Shown here piece by piece: positions 14,001 to 25,437 of a DNA stretch of 64,000 nt. This DNA comes from Balanoglossus misakiensis (Eukaryota > Hemichordata), in the NCBI GenBank assembly GCA_040954595.2, contig CM082584.2, positions 13,454,001 through 13,518,000 on the forward strand, given 5' to 3'. The translations under genes and the position numbers were made by a program. Positions within the stretch are counted from its first letter, which is position 1, and each line of letters begins with the position of its first letter. The notes under the pieces are model-generated. The model worked only from the letters and a program-made list of their open reading frames with translations. It searched no databases and was not told the origin of the DNA.

Positions 14001-15392
14001 TTGTGTAAAAATTGTAACATTCATGGCAACTATTTTTGTTTATTTTTCTCAAATGATACAAGTTTATTGTTCATCCAATGCTTATAGAAAGCTAAATGCT
14101 CACTTTATTTGATTTTTAACAAATTTTACCACCTATCAGTTTGACTGCAGAGGACTGCTCAAAGTAACTGAATGTATATTTGATTACTTTACAGATTGTA
14201 CATAGGAAACTAGCCGCTTCCAATGTTTTAATAACTTTCAATAACAGGGCAAAGATCTCTGACTTTGGCCTTGCAGCTGACATGTTTGAATTTGGAGATT
14301 TTGTTCGAACCAATGAACCAGTAAGGGTAAGTCACAAATTGTCTTTCATAGAATCCTGGAACTTTGTAGATTTTCTTTCTGAGATACTATTTCACATGAA
14401 AGTTGATTCAACCTAGGCCAAATCTGATGATCCCTTTGTACCAATACTCTGCTGCAGACATGGCCACTGTCTGTGCTGTACCCTGACTGACTATTAATCT
14501 TGATATTAGACAACAAGGTTCTTTAGGGGCTTACCTGACAGTAACTGCAACTTGTACCTCATTTGTAGCCTTCACTGAGAAGATGGCTGGCCTATGAGAG
14601 TTTACTGGATGGTGTCTTTAGTCACAAAAGTGATGTGTAAGTAACTCTCTTTCACATGATCACAGTCTTACAACAGAGTTTTTTTTAAATCACTTCTTTT
14701 ATGAACTGCTGGATAAAAATATTATCTTCTGAGTGTGTACATTATCATGAGGGCGGTGCAGATAACAGTTGTTTTTTTTTCAATCTCTTTTGCCTCAGGT
14801 GGTCGTATGGTATATTACTTTGGGAAATCGCAACGCTTGGTAAGTGTATATTCTGTTTGATCTCCGTCCATGTTACAGGTACTGCATGTCATTCACATTG
14901 TTGTTTACCCTTCTTTCCATTTTAGAGTAAGGTGTACAACAGAAACACATTCAGTCTATTCCATGTTTTTCCCTCTCAGGTTCCATTCCTTATCCCGGAA
15001 TCAGTATGAAAAGATTGCCGGAAAAGCTAAAAGATCATTACCGGATGGAGAAGCCCAAGCATGTTTCCCAGGAATATTACGATGCCATGCTGCGATGTTG
15101 GCACCGTAAACCGGAAAGCCGACCCACTTTTGATCTTCTTTGTAAAGAAATGAAAAAACTTCAAAAAATGGGAAAGGTAGGGCTTGCTGTTGTTTTTTTC
15201 CCACAAAGACCAGTGGCTTTCTGACTCAGTCATATTCTATTGATCATGTAGCTGGGAAACTGCATGGAAATGACCATTATTTTTCTTTTTTCTTCGCAGA
15301 CCCATATCTCTTTAAAAGATTACACTTTTGTACACTATTACAGCCTCAGGCCGACGCCCGACAGTGAAGATGAAGATGACTCATTTGTTTAA
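802..15392 (+). CDS. Netrin-like receptor tyrosine pseudokinase (5' end outside window)
   Basis: Exons: 802-1436, 1579-1757, 7204-7374, (9609-9692 probable), 10621-11064, 11265-11480, 11655-11821, 11914-12171, 12681-12882, 13045-13176, 13358-13530, 14195-14320 (or 14326), 14569-14636, 14799-14839, 14980-15176, 15300-15392. They join in frame to 1061 visible residues. Domains in visible numbering: laminin N-terminal (1-212, with CxxCASD and AHPP as in netrins), two laminin-EGF modules (213-328), Ser/Thr/Pro-rich linker (about 357-470), EGF modules (471-632), one membrane helix (about 638-661), a charged, possibly coiled-coil juxtamembrane stretch, and a tyrosine-kinase fold (about 750-1030) closest by eye to AXL/MER-type kinases. 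Lys782 of VACK, DFG (910-912) and the SDVWSYG helix are kept. The catalytic HRD is HRK (Lys892), the P-loop has lost two glycines, and the activation loop has no tyrosine. It is probably a ligand-binding receptor that signals by scaffolding. The tail has tyrosines (DYTF, YYSL) that could dock SH2 domains if phosphorylated by a partner kinase. Ligand unknown. Confidence 0.85.
1768..1838. repeat. Imperfect CAT trinucleotide microsatellite
   Basis: Runs of CAT, interrupted by GTC and CTC triplets at the left, follow about 10 bp after a splice donor in the receptor intron. Simple repeat without coding role. Confidence 0.9.
3987..4089 (+). CDS. Candidate alternative first exon with signal peptide
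   Basis: An ATG at 3987 (or 4017, in frame) opens a short reading frame with a strongly hydrophobic core (MIGVLLLLVVPP), the shape of a signal peptide. It ends at a good donor (gtatgt at 4090) in phase 1. The next receptor exon (7204) needs exactly phase 1, giving an in-frame join to the second laminin-EGF module. The 500 bp upstream are visibly richer in CpG than the surrounding intron, as at a promoter. This would produce a receptor without the laminin N-terminal domain and first laminin-EGF. It is inferred from sequence shape only; chance cannot be excluded without transcripts. Confidence 0.5.
7375..9608. other. Receptor intron with GA-rich repeat
   Basis: Intron following the second laminin-EGF exon. 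It contains a GA microsatellite at about 8038-8095 with GA-rich flank to about 8200. No exon is seen before the probable one at 9609. Confidence 0.5.
8038..8200. repeat. GA dinucleotide microsatellite and purine-rich flank
   Basis: A nearly pure (GA)n run to about 8090 is followed by imperfect GAGA/GGAGA tracts. Purine strand is the + strand. Simple repeat in an intron. Confidence 0.9.
9609..9692 (+). CDS. Probable small receptor exon without known domain
   Basis: Bounded by an acceptor (ttcacag) and a donor (gtatcc). It is 84 nt long, enters and leaves in phase 1 and is open throughout. It can therefore be included or skipped between exons 7204-7374 and 10621-11064 without changing the frame. 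It encodes about 28 residues rich in Tyr, Pro and Gly (contains PGGGSIKIQMP) and no cysteines. I recognise no domain. It may be a cassette exon extending the linker after the laminin-EGF pair, or a chance open stretch. Confidence 0.45.
9693..10620. other. Intron with poly-T/poly-G tract
   Basis: Non-coding stretch before the Ser/Thr/Pro-rich exon. The only notable feature is a T9-G12-type homopolymer block at about 10298-10319. Confidence 0.5.
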
Positions 15393-18300
15393 TGCCAACA
15401 GTCCTTCCGAAATGAACCAACTCTTTTGAACAGAGAAATGAAAACTCCATTTTCGACAGCTGTGTGCATCATGTCAGCAGTATTCTCTGTTTCATTTTGT
15501 ACACATCCATTTCACATTGAAATGGATACATACAAACCAGAAATGGACAGACGAACAGTTACGTCACACTCCACAGACACATCAATGATTGATATTTAAA
15601 CGTACATTTCCACAGATTTTGTGAAATCGAAGAGAAGATGACTCTTTCTTTTTAGAAATGCAGAGTAGCTTTGATAGCAAACCAAGCTTTTACATTTTCG
15701 AGGTTACACAGGTAAAGTTTTATGCAAATAGAGGGATTATTGCAAACTGGAAAGTTTTACGTACAAAGATGGGAAAATTACTTGCAGCAGGAATGCAGGT
15801 CTTGAACTGTCAGTGTGAAGGTTGCAGGATTTGTACACCTGTTGTGCACCTGTTTGAACAGTTAGTTTACAAGTGGATCCACCAATCAGAAGCAGCCTTA
15901 TATGAGACCAGTTTATATCAGATTCTGGGAATCTCTGTCTTTCTCAGAAATCAACATTCTAACACTCCTCACAATTAATGAGCAATATTAAACAGACTGC
16001 ACATTTCATTTTATGAAATTAGGATTTTTCATGATTTAAATTACATCCATTGTTAATTTCTCATGTATAAAGAAACTGATCAACTCTTATATAGGGTTAG
16101 GGTTTACGGGAAGTGTTTCAAGCATTTCTTGATTCATCGATAATTTGGCAGGTTGCTTAGAACTTGGTGAACCAATTCATTATTCTACAAGAGAAATTCT
16201 TTTACTTCACTTTTTGCTTTGATTATTTTCTTCAAAAATTTACCAGTATCATTGGTTTGATTGTATTGTGATTATTTCTTTTCTCATTCTATTAATTATT
16301 TACTTTGTTCATTTTTTCACTTCACATCCATTTTTTTTACCTGCAAGCTGGACAACAGGGTCCCTTTAATTCATTGTAATATAGGACATGTATGAAATCA
16401 ATCAATATGATAATTATAATATGGGACTTTTTAATGCTCTTCTATTGATTTGTGAACCTTGTAGATAAACAACTCATATTTTTGTCCTAAAACTGATTTT
16501 TAAGATTTTTGTAACAAATTGTTCAATTATGTATTAGTTAACTTGTAAACTATTGCATGACAGTTCTTGAAAGCACATTGTGAGAGACCATTGCACAAAT
16601 ACAGTGATACTAAGAGAGATAGCTAAGACTGTGGAAGAAATTATCACAACTGATACTGGTGCGAGGACAGGAGAGAATTACCTTGCCATGTTTAGGTTCT
16701 GAATACCAAATGTTTTATCATGCATGTTCTTCCTAATAATATCTCCATGGGATGGTGCTTCTGTGTTCATATGCATGATAAATGAACTATGAATTTTGAT
16801 ATCATTAAAATGCAATCAGCCTTGTCGGTCTTGCATTTGTAATGATCAGTTATTCCGTCATCCTGAAATATTTTCTCTTCAATTTGTAGCATAGTGGAAA
16901 GTCAGTGGTTTTGCTTTGTTTAACAAATGAGTTCTGGGGATATATGAGAACAAACAAACTGGATATCCAGGCTATAGTTTGGACAATCTGATATACGTAG
17001 GATGTAAAGAATTATCGGTATTTTCACTAGAATCGAAGTAAAGACCACAGACAGATTCAAGCAAATAATACATTGGGTTTTAATCAGATTGTAGGTTTTA
17101 CTAACTGTTGATATTCATTCATTGATATTCATTCACTGCCAAGCTGCTTTGGAATTCTTAATGAACATAATGCAGAAATGAGAATAGCTCAATGATATTA
17201 GATTATATGCTGTGGGATATACCAGCATGTACAAGAGATGGGGGAATATTGGTGCAATTATGAATCTGTAATTATCTATATGAAAATCAAGACACATTTG
17301 TAGAATATTCATTGATAGTAGTATTATTCGTAGCAATATTGTAAATTGGAGATTGGTTAGAAAAGGAATCTTGCTATTTCAGAGTTTTTTTTAAAAGTGG
17401 TAGTGAATAATATTACCACAATTTACAGTATGGGGGAAATGTCCATGCAAATGGGCCTAATTGTGTCCTTGTGATTTAAAATCAAAATTAAATTTTAACA
17501 TTGTTCATATACTGTTTGTAATATGGTTATTTTTTCCCAACATTGTAGTTGATATACATGTAGTGTGAACAACCAAGAGTATAATTGGAGCAGAGAAGCA
17601 GACTATATACAACTGGAAGCTTCTTGTTGTTTTTCTGAATCTTTTTTCTTTTGCTTTTCTAGCAGTGACCAAAAACAAGTTTTATTTATTGCATGTACAA
17701 ATGTACATACATGTAAATAGGTAAATGTCGCTTTCCCAGTAGCTCTTGTCAAAGACAAAAGAACATTGCTTTATACCGTTGGGGGCGACAATTAACAGCT
17801 GGGCGCTGCACACTACAAGCAAGCAGGTAATAAAGTTTCACAATTCTGTTGTTGAGAAGATGACTTCACCTGCATTCCACGTACACCTCCGTGTCAGACA
17901 CCGTCTTACGGCAGGCTAAAAGGGACAGTCTGTATTCTTTGTGTGTTTTAAGATCCCGAAACTGTATTTCGAGCTCAGAAAGTGACCACGCCCACCAAGG
18001 CTAGAGTACTCGTTTTTGCCTGTGAGTGCCTCCATGAACGAATGTAACTGTAAGTTCGCATTCTGTAATGTTGCATGTGCAATTTGTTGATTTTACTAGT
18101 GAACTGAGATGTAAACAATGTTCTCGAAGTAACAAACTTGAACTTTGAGATATAACTCGAGAAACGTGACGTTCCTATTATGCAATATGTATATCAACAG
18201 ACTAGTATGCACTAGCTATCAGTGGTTCCTTAGCAATATCCTTAGCAATATCTTCAGATCCGGTTTGCATGCCGTGTAGTGTTATCAACTACCAAAGTTA

Positions 18301-18519
18301 TTAGCATTTGTGTCTAGATTCCCAGTACATTATTTCATCTACTGCTGGTTAACTCGCTATATATCCTGTCAGTGTCAAATCTGGCATCCTCTGTACAGTT
18401 TGAGGGTACCTAAGGCTGTCTGCCATTTAATTGCTACTGGTTAATATCATAGGTTTTTGTTTTTACACACAATGTACTAGGATATGACTTCACTAATTCC
18501 TTGTAATTTCTCTCTTCAG
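15393..18519. other. Receptor 3' UTR and SIRT2 upstream region
   Basis: The receptor stop is at 15390-15392 and is followed by AT-rich sequence with no further coding exon. CpGs reappear at about 17780-18170, a plausible SIRT2 promoter and non-coding first exon, because the SIRT2 start exon is entered through an acceptor at 18518-18519. The exact transcription start cannot be seen. Confidence 0.45.
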
Positions 18520-18523
18520 AATA

Positions 18524-21500
18524 ATGGAGGCTAAAAAAGAAACTAAAGAAGATGAAGGGGACAGAAAACCAGAGGCGGCAACTGCCACTGCAGAACCTAC
18601 ATCCAGTTCAAGCAAAAGTTCAGCATTTGCAAAAAGTGGTTTTGATGAAGAAAAAATTAGTGCTGCTCTGAGTGCGTCACAGGATCTTGACAGAAAATGT
18701 GAGTATAGTTACTTTTTTCCGACTCCAGGTTAAATGTTCAAGGCAGAGGAATCACGATAGTGTATTTCTCTATCGTCACCTGTGTAACTCTGTATATGTA
18801 GCAGTGTGTGTGTATGTGTCTGTTGTGAACAGCATCTGGCCTATATTACACTCAGAATTGTTTGTTCATGTGTGTGTGTGTGTGTTTGTTTGTTTTTTTG
18901 TTTGTTTATTTATCAGATAATCACATGTCACCAACTAAATGTTCATGAATCGATCTCATTGACATCGCTAGGGCAGGAAATGCAAGACAAAATGAAACAA
19001 CTGACTGTGCTGATGGCCAAAAACATGCAGGCAATGCTTGGGGGAGCTGTTCCGATCAGCGAAGAAGACAAGAAGCAAGTACTGGATGAGCTTACTCTGG
19101 AAGGAGTTGTCAAGTACATCAAAGATGGCAAATGTGAGAACATGTATAGAATATACTTTGAAAGTGTCTTAACATATTGATTGGTCACTCACCTGGGCTT
19201 AATGTGAACACTGTATGTATAAACAATGTCCCTGAAGACACACCATTCCTCCTGGCAAGATTTCAAGGATTAAATTGTTGTACAAAAATATACTTCTTTT
19301 TATCAAATTATTGATTTTCTTTTATTATCATTTTTTTAAATAGGTAAGAACATAATAACTATGGCTGGAGCTGGCATATCCACAGGTGAGAGGGAATTTC
19401 ATGGACTGCTTCATTTCAAGCATTTATAATCATAGACAGAGTTCATGTTTGTCAACAGTACTAGAGAAGATAGCTGTACAGATAATACACAATGTATTGT
19501 TAGGTGATGGATTTAAAACGCATACAGTGGTAATTTCTCAGAATTATAATTGCACATGCTTGAGTGTTTCATCTGTTAACATTTCAGCTGCGGGTATTCC
19601 TGATTTCCGAAGTCCCGGCACTGGTCTGTACAATAAACTGGAAGAATATAATCTGCCTTCACCACAGAGCTTGTTTGACATCAACTACTTCAAGGTACAC
19701 TTATCTACAAATAGAAAATGTTATACTGCAACAATCACAGACTCTTTGTTATATTCTGGGTCATATTGAATTCATTGTTTCTGACAGAAAATGACATGTT
19801 TGTTTTGTGACATGTTTCCAGAAAAATCCAGAGCCGTTCTTCAAGATCAGAGTGAGAGAGTTTTACATGAAAGTTGGAGAGTACAAGCCGACACTCAGCC
19901 ATTATTTTATTCGCCTGCTTGCTGAAGAAGGCTTGTTGCTAAGGCATTACACACAGGTAACAAGGGTTCTTTTTCCTCTTGTATTTATTCAATATTTTCC
20001 CTTAATTTTGGACCAACATTCATTCATTATTCATTCATTCTTTCAGAATATTGACACTCTCGATAAGAAGGCTGGTATTCCTGAGGACAAGACAGTATTG
20101 GCACATGGATCTTTTGAAACTTGGCACTGTCTTGGTGAAGATTGCAAGACGTCTTATTCACTGGACTGGATCAAGAGTGAGTGTTTGACAATTTTTAGCA
20201 AAGATGTTCCTCTGTATGTGTGTTAGAGGTCACCCAAGGGTACTGTAAATCTTGGTGGATCACTGCTACCTCTATGTCAAGTTGGTCTTAGCTTTATGAA
20301 TGCAATGCACAGCATTAATATTGCAGCACACAAAGTAAACTCCTATGGATATCTGTGCATGTATTGGGCATAACCAAGAAGTTTGTAAATTGATAAGTTG
20401 TACTTGTCAAACATTAATTTGATTTTCAATCATGTTCTATTATCAGAGGAGGTGAAAGCTGACAAGATCCCAAAATGTACAAAATGTGGCATTGTTATCA
20501 AACCAGGTGAGTCAGAGACCCACCTTTGCTTAAGGTGTGGCACTGCAGTTTCCATGGCAATTCTGGCCAAATGTTGACTAAAACTCTTTTTGTTTATCGA
20601 TGTTAAACCAATATGAGAAGGGTTGCAACAAGAGTGTCAATCACTCCAACAAATCAAGCAGTAAAAATCAATCGATCAATCATTTCTGTTGCAGGCATTG
20701 TGATGTTTGGTGAAGCTTTGCCGGAAAGATTCAGGGAACTATCTAATGAGGTTTGTGTCTTGCTTTAAGTATTACAGTCAGTTTGTCTGCTCAGTGAAAC
20801 ATTGGAAGGCTCCATAGATGCCATGCTGGATTGCACAGCGCTCTCATCCATAGATGACCTATTTTGGGTCTTGACTCCATTGCCATAGAGTAGTCTTCCC
20901 CCACTTGTTGATGCATACTGACACTACAATAGACCAAACGATGATGATGAGAGTGAAATCATAATGAATAACCCGACATTCTTATCTTCTTTTATGAATG
21001 ACTGTGTGACTTCACTTTCAGGATTTTGAACAATGTGATCTGTTGATAATCATTGGCACATCTCTGGCTGTTCAACCATTTGCTTCACTTGTTAACAGGT
21101 ATGTGGCAGTTTTCATTTCAAAATGATTTGAATTTGACATCACAACACTGAGATAAAAGGATTACAGTATCACAGCTGATGTTGATATTATCTGAGCAGT
21201 GTCTATTGGTTGCCATGAGGTTTATATTTTTATTCCATGCGATAATAGCATTATAGTTTACAGATATGTCATTGATAAAAGCAAAAGCTGAGAAGGCTCT
21301 AGAAAGCAAATTTAAAGAAAATCTTTTCCCTCTTTCCCATTTCAGGGTACCAGTGTCTACTCCAAGACTTCTCATAAACCGGGACAAACCTTCTGCCACT
21401 CAAGTGAGTACTGTCAATCATTTCCACACATAACACAGTAGCTACACACAAGTTTCATGTCTGTAAATTTGGCGCATGCGCGTAAGACGACCCTCACTCT

Positions 21501-22185
21501 TTAAAAGACCAGAATAAATATCGCGGTATTTTTAATTCAGTCTGACGCCATGGGAGCGCTTTTTGGAGTATCACCCACGACGCATTTCCAGTTTGACATG
21601 GAAGATAACTATCGCGATGTTGCCTACTTCGGTTTGTGTGACGATGGCTGTGGTCGTCTAGCCGAGCTTCTTGGTTGGAAGGTACGTTATCACTCACCTT
21701 GTGAGATTTATTGTCTTGATGTGGTTGCTGGAAATTTAGAAATTATAGGAACGCTACATGAGTATTGGAATTGCTTCCTGAGACATAAATTTATTGCTAA
21801 AACCAAATTACCGTACAGACACCATATTAAGGACATGTCATCTTATCTTCAGGGGATTTCTGCCCAAAAGGCGTCCCATACTAAGTTGGAGGCTTGTAAA
21901 CATGCATTTTACAGAAATCATGGTGCAGCAAGCATACTTGGTTAAGCATTTTCATAATGACATCTGGTATGAATCGTGACTGGGTCAGATTGCATACTGG
22001 GATTTGACGTGAAGCAACTAGTTTTATCCATGAATAGAAAAATCAATCAGCTGAACAACTTCTTTTCTTATTTCATCTGTTCTTTGTAGAAAAAGCTGGA
22101 GCAGTTCATGAAATCAGATTCCTCCAGCTCTTCCAGGAAACAAACACACCCACACTGTGGAGCCAAACACAAGGGGACCAAGTAA
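18524..22185 (+). CDS. SIRT2: NAD-dependent protein deacetylase, SIRT2 type
   Basis: Class I sirtuin that removes acyl groups from lysines using NAD+; SIRT2 orthologues act mainly in the cytoplasm on tubulin and other targets. Twelve coding exons: 18524-18698, 18972-19133, 19344-19385, 19588-19694, 19822-19956, 20047-20176, 20447-20506, 20695-20750, 21022-21098, 21346-21403, 21541-21681, 22090-22185. Together 412 aa, close to the usual SIRT2 size. Visible signatures: GAGIST and GIPDFRSP (NAD-binding loop), TQNIDTLD, the catalytic histidine in AHGSF, zinc cysteines as C-x4-C (HCLGEDC) and C-x2-C (CTKC), then [10 protein letters not shown] and LLINRD. The stretch LDELTLEGV before the core and the C-terminal RDVAYFG...LAELLGWK are typical of SIRT2. 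The N-terminal 60 residues are Glu/Lys/Ser/Ala-rich and low-complexity. The acceptor of exon 2 (18972) is the least certain boundary. Confidence 0.93.
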
Positions 22186-22218
22186 TACAAGTTTTTTTAT
22201 GTGTATGAAATGAATTTG

Positions 22219-22224
22219 AATAAA
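22219..22224 (+). terminator. Poly(A) signal of SIRT2
   Basis: AATAAA 34 nt after the SIRT2 stop codon. The transporter gene on the other strand ends about 260 bp further on, so the two transcripts converge. Confidence 0.6.
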
Positions 22225-22435
22225 GAACATACCGTGGTACATCATTTACAGAATGAAAAAAACAACTTTTCTACAGATGAAGAAATTTTGAAACCAGCCA
22301 ATTTTACTGCGCTGATTTACATATTTAGTGAAGCACTCCCAATTTTCCACATTCCCTCATTAACAGAAACCTGTAATTACTTGTATATGATTTTGTGTAA
22401 TGTATTAATGGGAATACAAGTGAATCTGTCTCATT

Positions 22436-22441
22436 TTTATT
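22436..22441 (-). terminator. Poly(A) signal of the SLC16-like gene
   Basis: TTTATT on the + strand (AATAAA on the coding strand), about 42 nt beyond the transporter stop codon. Confidence 0.6.
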
Positions 22442-22482
22442 TTTTAATTCAACTGTTCAGTTCTTGTTCAGAGACATCCAAT

Positions 22483-25437
22483 TCAGACAACCTTTTGTTC
22501 ATCAGAAACACTTCCTTCATTGTGATTCACTTCTTCATCACCATGGAGACATGTTTCATTGTTACTTATATCTGACCCATCATTGGCACGCAGATGCTGT
22601 GTTTCAGGCACGACATCACTTTTGATGCTGTCAAGTTCATACGAGGAAAGATCAGCTTTTTTCTTGTCAAGGCACCGCTGAACTTCAGCTGGTAGAATAG
22701 ACAATACAGCACACACAAAATAAATGACTGCAACCAAATAGAATCCTGTAACATAGTCCCCTTGGATGTCCCGTAGCCAACCTGGCGAGAAAGAAAGAAA
22801 CAAAATAATCAAAATTACAACTTATGTCCCTTAAATGGTATAATGTCCAGCTTCTGGTAATTTCATTTTCATATTAGACTCAATGACATTTTGACAATTG
22901 TATACCATCATGATTATATACTCACCTACAAATGGTGACATGAGTATGGCGCCTAGGCCCTGTAACTGCATGAACATCGAGAGACCAGAGTCATATTTTT
23001 CAGGCCCCAGAAAGAAGAACAAAACTACAGGAAACATAGGGATGTAACAAGCAATACCAAAACCAAACAGAATCATGTACGTCAACTGACCTGAAATGAT
23101 ACAAAATAATGTCACTTAAATAGCTCTTCCATTACATCAAATCCATTTATTAAGCTCATCTTTTTTGTCACAAGTTTTATCTTCTGGTGTCTTCATAATT
23201 TTAATATGCACAGTATGCTTAAATGTTTGATGAACATCAAAAGAGAGTTTACAGTAGAATGTTTACTGTATGAAAACACATGCACCTTGGCCCCTTCCCA
23301 AGATATCAAATGGATCACACTTGTAGTGGATATACAATGTATTTCAGAAGTTGTCTGATGACTGAAAAAAAATGAAGAAAATTTCTCTGGTTTCAAATGT
23401 GTAGTGTTGTTTAATCTGTGAACCAACCTGCAAAGGTCTTTGTGTAAATGCTGATCAGAGTAGCCACTCCACAAAGTCCCATACTGAAACCATAGAAGTA
23501 GTAGGGCTTTAACTTCTTGAAGCGTTCTCCAAGGATGCCCCAGAATATTCTACCAATACACTGGGTCAGGCCTGTTACTGCTGGAAGACTTGAACTTTCA
23601 ATGGCTGATAGGCCGAAATCTCTAGCTCTCTTTACCTGTGGGTTAAAACATTTCATATTCTGTGTGATGCACATGTTTATTTGCTTGATGAATGGATTGA
23701 TATCTATGGTATGTAATAACAAGACAAGTCCATTCTGCATTTCACTTGAAAAAAAAATATGTTGTCTCTATTGCTGAAACCAACATAATTGGCTCACCAC
23801 ATGAGTGAAAACTGTGTAGTGTCCAGCTCCTTGGCCAAGCGATGTCAACAAAAATAACAACACCACAGTGTCGCGAAGCACATTTATGTCATAAATCATT
23901 GTGAAATATTTCTTCACTTTGGCAGTAGCATAAGAAATATATCCTCCACATGTATAACAGCAAGTATTTTCTTGGCTTTTGCTGTAGCTAATCTCATTCT
24001 TCTCAACTTTGGAAGAATCAATGTTTTCTGGTCTGCCTGTTGTGTTCTCCCTCATTTCCGAAGTTTCATTGAGTTCTTGACTTTTCAGTGGAAGTTTAGG
24101 GTTCCCTTCATTGTGGAGTTCTGTCAGCTCTGAAGGATCTGCTTCCAGTGGTCTCAAGAGGGCGCCACCCACACAAATGTTGAGAGTCAATCCAGCCAAG
24201 AGAAGGAGTGTTCCTCGCCAACCATATGTGTTTAGCAGTATTTGTATACCAACAGAGAAAATAAATTGTCCAAACCCTGCGCCAGACAAAGCGATTCCCA
24301 TAGCCAGTGACAGTCGCTTCTTGAAGTACTTTGAAACCATGGTTACCACAAGAAATGGGAGAGTCCAGTAACACAAACCTGTCAAATTTGAAATGTATAA
24401 TGTCATGATTATGGCTTTATATCAAGAATGGCTTGTTCTGTATCTGAGGGTTGAAACAATCAGAATCACTGAAAATTGTAGGGCTTTTCTTGAGCTTTTC
24501 TGCAAGCTTTATATGTATCCTAAAGTGTCAACAGTGAGACTGCCCCCGTGTGCAAAATATGGACAAAATTGCTCCGTGAACTAACTGTGCTTCCAAGCAG
24601 ACAATTGATGGTTGCACATGTAATAATTTCATATTTATTTTTAGAATGTTGCTCTTGTACAGAAACTGCTGCATCATGTTTTACGCATGTTAAGACGGGC
24701 ATGATTTGGTTTTCTGATCAAAACCTGCGTGTGTCACAAAAATAAACATGGGTTCATCCATCATATGTGTCAAAGCACCTCAAAGGGCAATGAGAAAGTT
24801 GCAACTCTGGGATAACTTTGCTGATTAGCTGCATCCTAATGCATGGTTGCCATGGACACCCATGCAGTAAGGGTATAATACAGGGCCAGAACTTACTTGC
24901 CATAAAGCCATAGGTAAATGCAATTTGCTGAATGTTAGTTGTAAATGAGCTTAGAATCATCGATATTGCAGCCCCAATGCCAGCACCAATCACTACTCTG
25001 CGATGACCGAACTTGCTACAAAGTGGCAATGCAAATGCATGTCCCAAGATGGCAAAACCAGCAAACAACGATCCAACCAGAGCTGTGGGTATAAGAAAAG
25101 TTTGTTCATTCATGGTGCCTTTACAGTGTCTTTATCTTTTGCATAACTTCAAACACATGTGATAGATATAGGACGTAGGTCCGGGTGTTATTAGATTCGA
25201 AGGTTATAGGCCTAGATTAGCTACAACGAGGGTCCCCCCCCCTCCGAGGCCCACACCCCCTTCCCCCAGATTACCTGTATCAGCCTTCGAACCTCCAAAT
25301 GCGTCGAGGAGGGCGACGAACAACACTCCGAATGAGTAGCTCGTCCCGCCGACAATTGTGAAGATAACAAAACCAGCCAGGACGATGACCCAGCCATACC
25401 CTCCATCGGGTGGAGTGGTCTTGAGTCGGGTCCCCAT
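22483..25437 (-). CDS. Monocarboxylate transporter-like protein (SLC16/MFS)
   Basis: Six coding exons on the minus strand: 25437-25275, 25082-24897, 24378-23798, 23635-23428, 23090-22926, 22781-22483. They join in frame to 533 aa. The N-terminus carries the SLC16 signature PPDGGYGWVIVLAGF just before and in the first membrane helix (Tyr replaces the more usual first Trp). About twelve hydrophobic segments follow, split by a long hydrophilic central loop between the sixth and seventh (the Glu/Lys/Ser-rich part of exon 3), as in MCTs. The SLC16-type segment ARDFGLSAIES then GRIFWGILGE starts the second half. The C-terminal tail (about 80 aa) is acidic and cytoplasmic. Role: plasma-membrane facilitator. 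The family moves lactate/pyruvate, amino acids, creatine or thyroid hormone, and the substrate cannot be assigned here. I do not assign a specific SLC16 number. Confidence 0.9.

Noticed and set aside
14204-14209. HRK as a sequencing error of HRD
   Set aside because: AAA differs from GAC and GAT at more than one base, and the P-loop and activation loop show independent losses in other exons.
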